From contig JADGHI010000174.1 of NCBI GenBank assembly GCA_019689515.1, forward strand, positions 1 through 7,549: a stretch of DNA of 7,549 nt, read 5' to 3'. The notes beneath the pieces were generated by a model, which searched no databases, was not told the DNA's origin, and saw nothing but the letters and a program-made list of their open reading frames with translations. Made by a program: the position numbers and the translations under genes. Origin of the DNA: Acetobacteraceae bacterium (GTDB lineage: Bacteria > Pseudomonadota > Alphaproteobacteria > Acetobacterales > Acetobacteraceae). This document shows positions 1 to 7,549 of the stretch, one piece after another. Position 1 is the stretch's first letter; the number at the start of each line of letters is the position of its first letter.

Positions 1-410
1 ATGCCAAGATGCGCCCGCTGCACCTTTTTCCCGCTCCGGGAGGTGCCACCGTCGCCCGGCACTCCGCGCCAGACCCGCATCTCGGCCATGCGCTGGAATT
101 CGTGAACCCGGCCGATGGCGCTCCGTGATGCCGACCATCGCTACGCTTGTGCGCTTGCTCCCCCGCGGGCTTCGCAACACGGCCGCGGCGCGCGACCGAC
201 GGCACGGTGTACGTCGTCGTCGAGGGACGCGGCCGTGCACGCATCGAGGGCCGCGACTTCGCGCTGGCGGAGCGGGACAGCTTCGTCGTCCCGGCCTGGA
301 AGGAGCCGGTGCCGGAAGCGGAGGCCGGGCGGACCTCGTGCTGTTCAGCTTCTCCGACCGCGCCGCGCAGGAGAAGCTCGGCCTGTTCCGTGAGTGGCGC
401 GCGCCCCTGA
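1..410 (+). pseudogene. Gentisate 1,2-dioxygenase, C-terminal cupin part, frameshifted and 5'-truncated
   Basis: Intact family members are Fe(II) dioxygenases that open the gentisate ring to maleylpyruvate. The family signature is split over frames. From base 3 one frame reads LGHALEFVNPADGAP and stops at 126. The frame beginning at 125 continues with VMPTIATLVRLLP. The original frame then resumes with AGFATRPRRATDGTVYVVVEG, close to the family's second-cupin strand, and runs through RDSFVVPAW. A last change near 325-335 gives ADLVLFSFSDRAAQEKLGLFREW. The shifts look like a missing base near 125, an extra C in the C5 run near 165-169, and a missing base near 327-332. The family normally ends just after this point; a TGA in the third frame lies at 408-410, whereas the last homologous frame stays open to 514. 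The N-terminal half would lie upstream of the window. The family call is from remembered motifs. Whether this is decay or sequence error cannot be told here. Confidence 0.72.
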
Positions 411-510
411 TCCGGCCCGCCGCGCCGCCCCCTGCGCGGCGCCGTAACGGTCCGGCGAACCCGCGCCGCACCGGCGCGTTGCCTCGGTCCGAGCAAGAGG
501 GACCCGGACC

Positions 511-978
511 ATGACGAAGCCACGCAACGCCGCCGCCGATAGCGCCCAACCATCGAAGACCCAGCGCATCAGGCCGGACGAGCGGCCGGAAATGACGCCG
601 GAGCGCAACGTCGAGAGTGGCGTGCGTGACACCTTCCCGGCGAGCGACCCGACCGCCTCCACCAACGTCCAGGGAGCCCGCGCGGTGCCGCCGCAGCGCA
701 TGATGCGCGACGACGGAGACGCAGCGCTGCAGGACTCCGCGGGCGGCGGGGAGACGGTGACGCTGACCGCGCGTTTCGCCGACCAGGAGGCAGCGAAGCT
801 CGCCGTGGAAGCGCTGGTGCGCGACGTGCCGATCGACCGCAACCGCGCCGCAGTGCAGGAAGGAGAGGGCCCGGCGGTGCTGCTGACGGTGCACGCCACG
901 CCGCAGGAGGCCGAGCGGGTGAAGGCGATGCTGCAGCGCGCCGGCGGATCGAGGAGCGCCGCCCCGCACGGGCCGTGA
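511..978 (+). CDS. Small uncharacterised protein with FPASDP motif
   Basis: The product is a 155-residue soluble protein of unknown function, with no signal peptide or membrane segment. Residues 1-80 are polar, low in hydrophobics and probably disordered, and carry GVRDTFPASDPTAST at about 37-51. The FPASDP core recurs, from memory, in many small hypothetical proteins of Proteobacteria, where its role is unknown. Residues 81-145 look like a compact beta-alpha-beta-alpha unit: strand ETVTLTARF, helix DQEAAKLAVEALVRD, strand AVLLTVHA, helix PQEAERVKAMLQRAG. This resembles the small domains of stress-type proteins that act on paired helices and strands, but I cannot name a family. The start is supported by AAGAGGGA at 495-502, eight bases before the ATG. 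The last open frame of the broken dioxygenase ends at 514, overlapping this ATG, but that is probably chance. A GC-rich hairpin begins two bases after the stop. The gene is clearly coding by its composition and domain-like C-terminus. Confidence 0.75.
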   Translation: MTKPRNAAADSAQPSKTQRIRPDERPEMTPERNVESGVRDTFPASDPTASTNVQGARAVPPQRMMRDDGDAALQDSAGGGETVTLTARFADQEAAKLAVEALVRDVPIDRNRAAVQEGEGPAVLLTVHATPQEAERVKAMLQRAGGSRSAAPHGP

Positions 979-979
979 T

Positions 980-1040
980 GCCGGCGGGCAGGCCGGCGAC
1001 GGATGCGTCGCAGGCGCCCGCCCGTCGCCTGCCCGCCGGC
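980..1040 (+). terminator. GC-rich hairpin directly after the FPASDP gene
   Basis: The 13-base arm GCCGGCGGGCAGG (980-992) is matched exactly by its reverse complement at 1028-1040. After a small bulge the stem can continue with CGACGG (997-1002) pairing CCGTCG (1022-1027). It starts two bases after the stop at 976-978, which fits a transcription end or an mRNA 3'-end stabiliser. No T-run follows, so it is not a classical intrinsic terminator; such hairpins without T-runs are common in very GC-rich genomes. A 12-base perfect palindrome, GCGGCCGGCCGC, lies close by at 1054-1065. The rest of the gap up to 1208 shows no further gene. Confidence 0.4.
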
Positions 1041-1208
1041 TGATCGGCGGGCCGCGGCCGGCCGCTGCCGCACATCGCGTAATCGTCCTGGCGCAATGCC
1101 ACGCGTCGGCGCGATCATCGTCCGGGGACGCAACGGGCCGGCTTGCACGGCGGCATCGGGCGAGCCACGCTCCGGCCCTTCATTCAGCTTGCCGGAGATT
1201 CTCGCCCG

Positions 1209-2135
1209 ATGCGCGCCCCGCTGTTGCTGTTGCTCGCCACGCTGCTCGCCGCCGTCGTGACGCCGGGCGTCGGAGCCGCCGAGTCGCGCTCGCGGCCACC
1301 CCTGCCGGAATTGCGCTTCGCCGAGATCCCGAAACACGCGCAGCCGCGCTACCTCGGCGACCGCTTCTCCTACATGGAGGCCGGGCGGGCGGACGCGCCG
1401 GTGGTCGTGCTGCTGCACGGCGTCGGCGCGAACTCGCTGCACTGGCGCCATCAGTACGCTGGCCTGTCGGACCGGTTCCGCGTGATCGCCTGGAACGCGC
1501 CGGGCTACATGCTCTCCGACGGGCTGCGCACGGAGACGCCGGATTGCGGCGACTACGCCCGCGCGCTGGAGGACTTCGCCGAGGCTCTGCGCCTGCCGCC
1601 GCGCTTCATGATCGTCGGCAATTCCTTCGGCAGCCGCGTCGCGCAGTGCTTCGCCGCCGCGCATCCGGAACGCGTCGCGCGCCTGGTGATGACCGGCACC
1701 GCGATCGGCGCGCGCGCCATGACGGAGGCGCAGCGCGCCGAGGTGATGGAGGCGCGCCGCCGCCAGGTGGCGACCGGGGGCTACGGCTTCGGCGCGCGCG
1801 TGGCGGCGCTGCTCGGCCCCGGGGCGAGCCCGGAACTCGTCGCCGAGGTGCAGGAGGTGCTGCGCGCGACCAACCCGCGCGGCTTCCTGGGCGGCGTGCA
1901 CTCGGGAATCGCGGGTTACTACAGCCCTGAATTCGCCGCGCGCCTGACCATGCCCGTGCTGCTGATCCAGGGCAGCGAGGACCGCGTCACGCCGCACGCG
2001 CGGAACGCCGCGGTGCTGCTGCCCCTGCTGCCGAATGCGCGGCTGGAGATGCTGGAGGGAATCGGGCACCTGCCGGAGGTGGAGGTGCCGGAGCGCGTGA
2101 ACGCGCTGCTGCGGGCGTTCCTGGGGGCGGAATAG
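1209..2135 (+). CDS. Exported alpha/beta hydrolase
   Basis: This is a 308-residue alpha/beta-hydrolase-fold enzyme of unknown substrate, probably acting in the periplasm or outside the cell. Residues 1-24 form a signal peptide: MRAP, then a Leu/Ala-rich core, ending near GVGAA. The catalytic set is complete: the oxyanion-hole motif LLHGVGANSLHW with His70-Gly71, the nucleophile elbow VGNSFGSR with Ser139, the acid Asp258 in QGSEDRVTP, and the base His287 in EGIGHLPE. Residues of about 165-235 form the lid, Arg/Ala-rich and probably helical. Length and motif order match the single-domain esterase/C-C hydrolase/haloperoxidase-like group; these families cannot be separated by eye. A TTG start at 1143 would put 22 extra residues before the signal peptide. 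The ATG at 1209 is preferred because the signal peptide then starts at residue 1 and GGAG lies at 1194-1197. It stands alone on its strand and converges on chvG. Confidence 0.88.
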   Translation: MRAPLLLLLATLLAAVVTPGVGAAESRSRPPLPELRFAEIPKHAQPRYLGDRFSYMEAGRADAPVVVLLHGVGANSLHWRHQYAGLSDRFRVIAWNAPGYMLSDGLRTETPDCGDYARALEDFAEALRLPPRFMIVGNSFGSRVAQCFAAAHPERVARLVMTGTAIGARAMTEAQRAEVMEARRRQVATGGYGFGARVAALLGPGASPELVAEVQEVLRATNPRGFLGGVHSGIAGYYSPEFAARLTMPVLLIQGSEDRVTPHARNAAVLLPLLPNARLEMLEGIGHLPEVEVPERVNALLRAFLGAE

Positions 2136-2150
2136 GCGCGCCGCCCCGCC

Positions 2151-3947
2151 TCACCCCGCCGGCAGGCGCACCACGAACCGTGCGCCGATCACCTTCCCCT
2201 CGGCGTCGCGGCGGTTCTCCGCGGTGATCCGCCCGCGCAGCCCCTCCACGATCTGCCGGCTGATCGAGAGCCCGAGCCCTGAATGCTGGCCGAAGCGCTC
2301 GCCGCGCGGGCGCTCGGAGTAGAAGCGCTCGAAGATGCTCTCCAGCTTCTGCTCGGGAATCCCCGGTCCCTCGTCCTCCACCGTCACCTCGACCATCGCC
2401 CCCGTGGGGCGCGCGCGCATCCAGACCGTGCCGCCCTTGGGTGAGAAGCTCAACGCGTTGCCGAGCAGGTTGCGGAACACCTGCACCAGCCGCCCCTCGA
2501 CACCGCGCACCACCAGGCTCCCGGCAGGCACCTCCAGCACCACCCTGGGGTCGTCCTCGGACTTGCGGGTCGCGTTGTGCAGCTCGGCCAGCGCCGCCAG
2601 GATCGGCGCCACGTCCACCGGCTGCGACACGGTGCGCGAGAGCTCGGCGTCCACCCGCGAGGAATCGCTGATGTCGGCGATCAGCCGGTCCATCCGCACC
2701 GCGTCCTCGGCGATGATGGCGAGCAGCCGCTTCTGCTGCTCCGGATTCTCGATCCGCCGCAGGGTCTCGATCGCGCTGCGCACGGAGGTGAGCGGGTTGC
2801 GCAGCTCGTGCGCCACGTCCGCGGCGAAGCGCTCGTTGGCATCAATACGCGCCCAGAGCGCGCGGGCGGAGTTCTGCAGGTCGCGCGCGAGGATGCCGAT
2901 CTCGTCCTCGCGCCGCTGCAGCTCCTCCGGCACGCTGCCCTCGCGCCCCTCGCCCTCGCGCATCCGTGCCGCGGCGCGGGCAAGCTGCAGCATCGGCGTC
3001 GCGATGGTGCGCGCGAGGTAGAAGGAGAGCGCGACCGTCAGCACCAGCGCCGTGCCGAACAGCAGCAGGACGGAGGCGCGGATCTCGAACAGCCGCCGGT
3101 CCACCTCGCGCGCCTCGCGGGTCAGCAGCACGATGCCGACGGACTGGTTGCCGCGCCGCGCCGGTTCGGCGACGCTGACCAGCAGCCGCCCCTCCGCTGT
3201 GCGGCGGATGTAGGGCGTCACGCCGCCCTCCAGCGCCATGCGCAGCTCCTCGCGCCGGTCGGGGCCGAGATCGGGCTGCCAGTCGAAGGAGGGCGCGTCC
3301 GGATTGAGGTCCACCACCACGTCGGAACGCCGCGCCCCGCCGAGCAGGGTGCGCGGCAGCACCGCGACCAGCCAGTCGTAGATCCGCGCGACGGTGGCGG
3401 AGAGCGCGCCGCGCGGCTCCGGCGGCGGCAGGGGCTCGGTCACGATCGCCCCGCCGCCCGTGCCCTCCCGCACGCGGCTGTCGGCGACGAGCAGGCCGGT
3501 GGTGTCGAACAGCTTGGCCTGGGTGTTGGGCGAGGGCTCGGTCAGGCGGCGCAGCAGCGGGCGGGCCAGGTCCGGGACCAGGACGGGGCGCTCGTCCTGC
3601 ACCCGTGTCGCCGCCTCGGCGATGCCGCCGGCATAGATCCGCGCCTGGGTCCGGAGCGCCTCCACCTCCGCGGCGAGCAGCCCGTTCTGGTACTGGTCGA
3701 GGTAGAGCAGCGACGCGGCGAGCAGCGCGGGCGGCAGCGCGTTCAGCAGCAGAATGCGGCGCAGCAGCGGCGAGGAGCGCCGGCGCGGCCCCGCCGACGA
3801 GGGGCGCGCCGCGGCCCGCTGCTCGGCCGCCGCAGTCTTCCGCGCGGCCGGCCGCGGCGATGCGGCGGCGGCCGGCTCTGCCGCCGCCTCGCGCCGCTCC
3901 TGCGCGGGCGGAGGCGGCGCCGTCGTCGGGGCGGCGCCTTCGGGCAT
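2151..3947 (-). CDS. chvG: ChvG-type membrane sensor histidine kinase
   Basis: This 598-residue kinase autophosphorylates on His and passes the phosphate to ChvI; in Rhizobiales the pair senses acid and envelope conditions. Order of parts: a cytoplasmic Ala/Pro/Arg-rich tail (1-60); a first membrane segment (about 64-84) followed by the ChvG-like YLDQYQNGLLAAEVEALRTQ; a periplasmic sensor region (about 85-290, like Pfam Stimulus_sens_1); a second membrane segment (about 291-311); HAMP (about 312-365); HisKA with phospho-acceptor His380 in FAADVAHELRNPLTSVRSA; and HATPase with N-box FRNLLGNALSFSP (491-503), G1 EDEGPGIPE, F-box IFERFYSERP and G2 HSGLGLSISRQIVEGLRG. All key residues are present. 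A TTG at 4034 opens a longer frame overlapping chvI by 65 bases. The ATG at 3947 is preferred: it lies 22 bases after the chvI stop, with GAGGGG-like purines just behind that stop. The genes are probably co-transcribed and perhaps translationally linked. The 3' end lies 15 bases from the opposing hydrolase gene. Confidence 0.93.
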   Translation of the reverse strand: MPEGAAPTTAPPPPAQERREAAAEPAAAASPRPAARKTAAAEQRAAARPSSAGPRRRSSPLLRRILLLNALPPALLAASLLYLDQYQNGLLAAEVEALRTQARIYAGGIAEAATRVQDERPVLVPDLARPLLRRLTEPSPNTQAKLFDTTGLLVADSRVREGTGGGAIVTEPLPPPEPRGALSATVARIYDWLVAVLPRTLLGGARRSDVVVDLNPDAPSFDWQPDLGPDRREELRMALEGGVTPYIRRTAEGRLLVSVAEPARRGNQSVGIVLLTREAREVDRRLFEIRASVLLLFGTALVLTVALSFYLARTIATPMLQLARAAARMREGEGREGSVPEELQRREDEIGILARDLQNSARALWARIDANERFAADVAHELRNPLTSVRSAIETLRRIENPEQQKRLLAIIAEDAVRMDRLIADISDSSRVDAELSRTVSQPVDVAPILAALAELHNATRKSEDDPRVVLEVPAGSLVVRGVEGRLVQVFRNLLGNALSFSPKGGTVWMRARPTGAMVEVTVEDEGPGIPEQKLESIFERFYSERPRGERFGQHSGLGLSISRQIVEGLRGRITAENRRDAEGKVIGARFVVRLPAG

Positions 3948-3969
3948 GGCGGAGGTGCGGTCCGTCCCC

Positions 3970-4671
3970 TCAGCTCTCCTTGTAGCGGTAGCCGATGCCG
4001 TAGAGCGTCTCGATCTGCGAGAAGTCCGGATCAACCTGGCGGAACTTCTTGCGCACGCGCTTCACGTGCGAATCGATCGTGCGGTCGTCCACGTAGATGT
4101 TCTCGCCATAGGCGGCGTCAATGAGCTGATCGCGGTTCTTCACCATGCCGGGCCGAACCGCCAGCGCCTTGACCAGCAGGAACTCCGTCACCGTGAGCTG
4201 GATCGGCTGCCCCTTCCAGGTGCAGGTGTGCTTGCTCTCGTCGAGCACCAGGTCGCCACGGGTGATGACGCCGCCCGGCGGTGCGCCGCTGCCCTCCGCC
4301 CGGCTCACCTCGTTGCGCCGCAGCAGGGCGCGGATGCGCTCGAGCAGCAGGCGCTGGCTGAACGGCTTAGTGATGTAGTCGTCCGCGCCGAGGCGGAGGC
4401 CCATCAGCTCGTCCACCTCCTCGTCCTTGGAGGTGAGGAAGATCACCGGCATGGCGGAGCGCTGGCGCAACCGCTGCAGCAGCTCCATCCCGTCCATCCG
4501 CGGCATCTTGATGTCCAGCACGGCGAGGTCCACGGGCCGCGACAACAGCCCCTGCAATGCGCTCTCGCCGTCGGTGTAGGTGCGCACCTGGAACCCCTCT
4601 TGCTCCAGGGTCATGGAGACGGAGGTGAGGATGTTGCGGTCGTCATCCACCAGGGCGATGGTGTGCGGCAT
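3970..4671 (-). CDS. chvI: ChvI-type OmpR-family response regulator
   Basis: This is a 233-residue DNA-binding transcription regulator and the partner of ChvG. The receiver domain (1-118) has the acidic pair Asp10-Asp11 in ALVDDDRNIL, phospho-acceptor Asp53 in VLDIKMPRMDG, the switch Thr80 in VIFLTSKDEE, and Lys102 in DDYITKPFS. A short Gly/Pro linker (about 121-136) leads to a winged-helix domain (about 137-231), with ITRGDLVLDESKHTCTWKG, the VTEFLLVKAL helix, the recognition-helix region DDRTIDSHVKRVRKKFR (195-211) and the wing ETLYGIGYRYKE. The size and the string VDDRTIDSHVKRVRKKFR are typical of ChvI. The start has only a weak ribosome site (GGATG about nine bases before the ATG). It is the first gene of a chvI-chvG pair and is divergent from the HugZ-like gene and pckA. 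By analogy with Agrobacterium, pckA is a possible target, but no binding site is established here. Confidence 0.95.
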   Translation of the reverse strand: MPHTIALVDDDRNILTSVSMTLEQEGFQVRTYTDGESALQGLLSRPVDLAVLDIKMPRMDGMELLQRLRQRSAMPVIFLTSKDEEVDELMGLRLGADDYITKPFSQRLLLERIRALLRRNEVSRAEGSGAPPGGVITRGDLVLDESKHTCTWKGQPIQLTVTEFLLVKALAVRPGMVKNRDQLIDAAYGENIYVDDRTIDSHVKRVRKKFRQVDPDFSQIETLYGIGYRYKES

Positions 4672-4726
4672 CGTTCATCATCCGGTGCGTCGGGAGAGGA
4701 TCCGTCCCTGGCTGGGCGGCCTCGGC

Positions 4727-4753
4727 CCAAGGCTTGGCTCTGGTCGCTATACT
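4727..4753 (+). promoter_or_regulatory. Possible promoter (-10) and operator for the HugZ-like gene
   Basis: The 119-base gap between the divergent chvI and HugZ-like genes has TATACT at 4748-4753, one base off the consensus -10 and conspicuous in this GC-rich sequence. It is about 38 bases before the HugZ-like ATG. No good -35 lies at the right distance. Instead a small exact inverted repeat, CCAAG-G-CTTGG (4727-4737), sits in the -35/spacer region, where a regulator could bind. Five-base arms can occur by chance, so the operator idea is weak and the -10 is the firmer part. Confidence 0.35.
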
Positions 4754-4790
4754 GGCGCCCGATTGTGGCGCAACCGGGGACAGAGGGGAT

Positions 4791-5600
4791 ATGGCGATCT
4801 CCGAAGCCGGCTTCGAGGCGCGGCGGCTGATCCGCGGGGCGGCGAGCGCGGTCGTGGCCACCCAGACCCATGGCCAGCCCTTCGCCAGCCTGGTCACGCC
4901 CGCCGCCGCGCCGGACCTGACGATCCTGCTCTGGCTGTCGAGCCTCTCCGAGCACACGCGCCAGCTCCGCGCCGAGCCGCGCTGCGCCCTGCTGTTCCAG
5001 GGCGCGCCGGAGGGCCCGAACCCGCAGACCGCGCCGCGGGTCACGGTGACCGGCCTCGCCGAGCCGGTGCCCGCGGCGGAGGCGCCGCCGCTCAAGGCGC
5101 GCTGGCTGGCGCGCCACCCCTACGCCGCAGCCTATGCGGACTTCGCCGACTTCGCGCTGTGGCGGGTGCGCCCGGTGGCGGCGCTGCTGGTGGGCGGATT
5201 CGCCCGCGCCACGCGGCTCCGCGCAAACCAGTTGATGCCCGACCCGGGCACGGTCGCCGCGGTCGCGGCGGCCGAACCGGCGATCCTCGACCACGTGAAC
5301 CGCGACCACGCCGACGCCCTTGCGGCGATCGCCCAGGGGCTGCTGGGCCAGACGCCGGCGGCCGCCTGGCGTCTCGCGGCGGTGGACGTGGACGGCTGCG
5401 ACCTCGTCACGGAGGGAGGCGCGGAGGACCGCCAGCCGCAACCGCCGCCGGTCGTGCGCCTCCACTTCCCCGCCCCGGTCGCCGATGCGGACGGCGTCCG
5501 CGCCGCACTGGTCGCCGCCGCCAAGGCAGCCCGGGCGCGACTCGGGGCGCGGCCGAATCCGGGTGGCAACACGGACAGGGGCGGTTTGGCGCCATCGTGA
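4791..5600 (+). CDS. HugZ-like split-barrel protein with C-terminal DUF2470 domain
   Basis: This is a 269-residue cytoplasmic protein of the pyridoxamine-5'-phosphate-oxidase-like (split-barrel) superfamily. Relatives HugZ and HutZ bind heme and take part in heme use. Residues about 4-145 are the FMN/heme split barrel: ARRLIRGAASAVVAT, then GQPFASLVTPA, LLWLSSLSEHTRQLRAEPR, RVTVTGLAEPV, and LVGGFARATRL closing the domain. Residues about 160-252 are the DUF2470-type domain, with AILDHVNRDHADALAAIAQG (His168, His173), LAAVDVDGCDLV and a final long Ala-rich helix after VVRLHFPAPV. Residues 253-269 are a loose tail. Two-domain proteins of this kind are common in alphaproteobacteria. Whether this one degrades heme or uses flavin cannot be decided by sight. 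The ATG at 4791 is chosen over the TTG at 4734 because the domain starts right there and GGGGA lies at 4776-4780. It lies between chvI and pckA. Confidence 0.85.
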   Translation: MAISEAGFEARRLIRGAASAVVATQTHGQPFASLVTPAAAPDLTILLWLSSLSEHTRQLRAEPRCALLFQGAPEGPNPQTAPRVTVTGLAEPVPAAEAPPLKARWLARHPYAAAYADFADFALWRVRPVAALLVGGFARATRLRANQLMPDPGTVAAVAAAEPAILDHVNRDHADALAAIAQGLLGQTPAAAWRLAAVDVDGCDLVTEGGAEDRQPQPPPVVRLHFPAPVADADGVRAALVAAAKAARARLGARPNPGGNTDRGGLAPS

Positions 5601-5621
5601 CTGTCCGACCAGGGGGCTTGG

Positions 5622-5651
5622 TTGACCCAATTCCGGCCTACGCCCTAATTT
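5622..5651 (+). promoter_or_regulatory. Candidate pckA promoter
   Basis: The 150 bases between the HugZ-like stop and pckA are less GC-rich than their surroundings, as expected of a control region. TTGACC (5622-5627) matches five of six -35 bases. After an 18-base spacer comes TAATTT (5646-5651), a poor -10 match (three of six). Transcription would then start near 5658 and give a leader of about 90 bases. A second TTGACC at 5726-5731 is too close to the pckA start to serve as a -35 for it. The assignment is from bases alone. Confidence 0.4.
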
Positions 5652-5695
5652 TGCCGTCACTCCTGCCCAAAGGCGCAGAATGCTTCTGGCCGACC

Positions 5696-5718
5696 GGAGT
5701 CCCCCTCGGGCGGGCTCC
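5696..5718 (+). promoter_or_regulatory. Possible hairpin in pckA leader
   Basis: In the expected pckA leader, GGAGTCC (5696-5702) can pair with GGGCTCC (5712-5718), using one G-T pair, and the stem may extend inward after one mismatch. CTGG (5686-5689) can alternatively pair with CCAG (5717-5720), so two structures compete. T5 follows at 5733-5737, too far away for a tight intrinsic terminator. Such a structure might affect pckA translation or transcription, but it may be no more than GC-rich chance. Confidence 0.2.
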
Positions 5719-5750
5719 AGGGCGCTTGACCGTTTTTCCGGAGACCGCGG

Positions 5751-7349
<1,599 letters not shown>

Positions 7350-7388
7350 CCACGCGGCCCGGAGGGGGCGCCGAAGGAGGGACGTGCC

Positions 7389-7549
7389 ATGCCGCCGCTG
7401 TCGCCGCCGAAGCAGCCCCGCCGCATCGGCGGCCGCAGCGTCCTCGGCGGGCCGCTGCTGCCCTGCTCGGTCGCCCCGCTGACCGGATTCTTCCGCGACG
7501 GCTGCTGCAACACCGGGCCGGAGGACCACGGCCTGCACGCGGTCTGCGC
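7389..7549 (+). CDS. DUF2237 family protein, 5' part
   Basis: The first 53 codons of a gene cut by the window end. After a short Pro/Arg-rich start comes the family's conserved opening SVLGGPLLPCSVAPLTGFFRDG, then CCNTGPEDHGLHAVC. Family members are small proteins of about 120 residues with no known function. The conserved cysteines seen here (Cys26, Cys39-Cys40, Cys53) together with Asp37 and His50 suggest a metal or redox site, but that is conjecture. AAGGAGG at 7374-7380, eight bases before the ATG, is the best ribosome site in the window. The gene starts 39 bases after pckA and is probably read through from it. Confidence 0.85.
   Translation, partial: MPPLSPPKQPRRIGGRSVLGGPLLPCSVAPLTGFFRDGCCNTGPEDHGLHAVC

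Noticed and set aside
1143..1208. Earlier TTG start of the hydrolase
   Set aside because: It would place 22 residues ahead of a normal signal peptide; the ATG at 1209 has a plausible ribosome site.
345..2069. Open frame of 574 codons on the minus strand across the small protein and the hydrolase
   Set aside because: It crosses two supported genes and an intergenic hairpin, is of low complexity and shows no family motif.
3948..4034. Longer chvG beginning at TTG 4034
   Set aside because: It would overlap chvI by 65 bases and add an Arg/Ser/Thr-rich stretch that is the shadow of the ChvI C-terminus.
2577..4124. Open frame of 515 codons on the plus strand, antisense to chvG
   Set aside because: It lies wholly over the kinase gene, is rich in Arg, Gln, His and Gly, and has no domain. 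Third-position GC bias explains the missing stops.
4643..4681. A 12-codon open frame on the minus strand overlapping the chvI start, as a possible upstream regulatory peptide
   Set aside because: It overlaps the start out of frame, has no good ribosome site of its own, and chance ATG copies in ATGATGAACGATG explain it.

Overview
The window is very GC-rich (roughly 70% or more by eye), and its genes show the strong third-position G/C bias of a high-GC alphaproteobacterium. The gene content points to Rhodospirillales, most likely an Acetobacteraceae/Roseomonas-like organism. It contains a ChvI/ChvG-type two-component system next to an ATP-dependent PEP carboxykinase gene, a linkage well known in alphaproteobacteria. 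The family assignment is an inference. No mobile element, tRNA, rRNA or CRISPR array was seen.

Layout. Positions 1-410 (+) hold the C-terminal cupin half of a gentisate 1,2-dioxygenase gene, readable only by changing frame three times. It is either a decayed gene or a place with sequence errors. At 511-978 (+) is a small uncharacterised protein with an FPASDP motif, followed immediately by a strong GC-rich hairpin. At 1209-2135 (+) is an exported alpha/beta hydrolase with a complete catalytic triad. It converges, with a 15-nt gap, on chvG (2151-3947, -), which lies downstream of chvI (3970-4671, -). Across a 119-nt divergent intergenic region is a HugZ-like split-barrel flavin/heme protein with a C-terminal DUF2470 domain (4791-5600, +). 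Then come a 150-nt leader region, pckA (5751-7349, +) and, 39 nt later, the beginning of a DUF2237 gene that runs off the window (7389 onward, +).

How the genes work together. ChvG is a membrane sensor kinase and ChvI its OmpR-type response regulator. In Rhizobiales this pair responds to acid and envelope conditions, and pckA is its chromosomal neighbour. PckA opens gluconeogenesis from TCA-cycle acids. Here the pair faces pckA as in Rhizobiales, but a HugZ-like gene sits between them, and the hprK/PTS genes usually found after chvG are replaced by a convergent hydrolase. I see no clearly new biological system. The points most worth a second look are the rearranged pckA-chvIG neighbourhood, the FPASDP protein, the frameshifted dioxygenase remnant and the two non-coding control regions flanking the HugZ-like gene.
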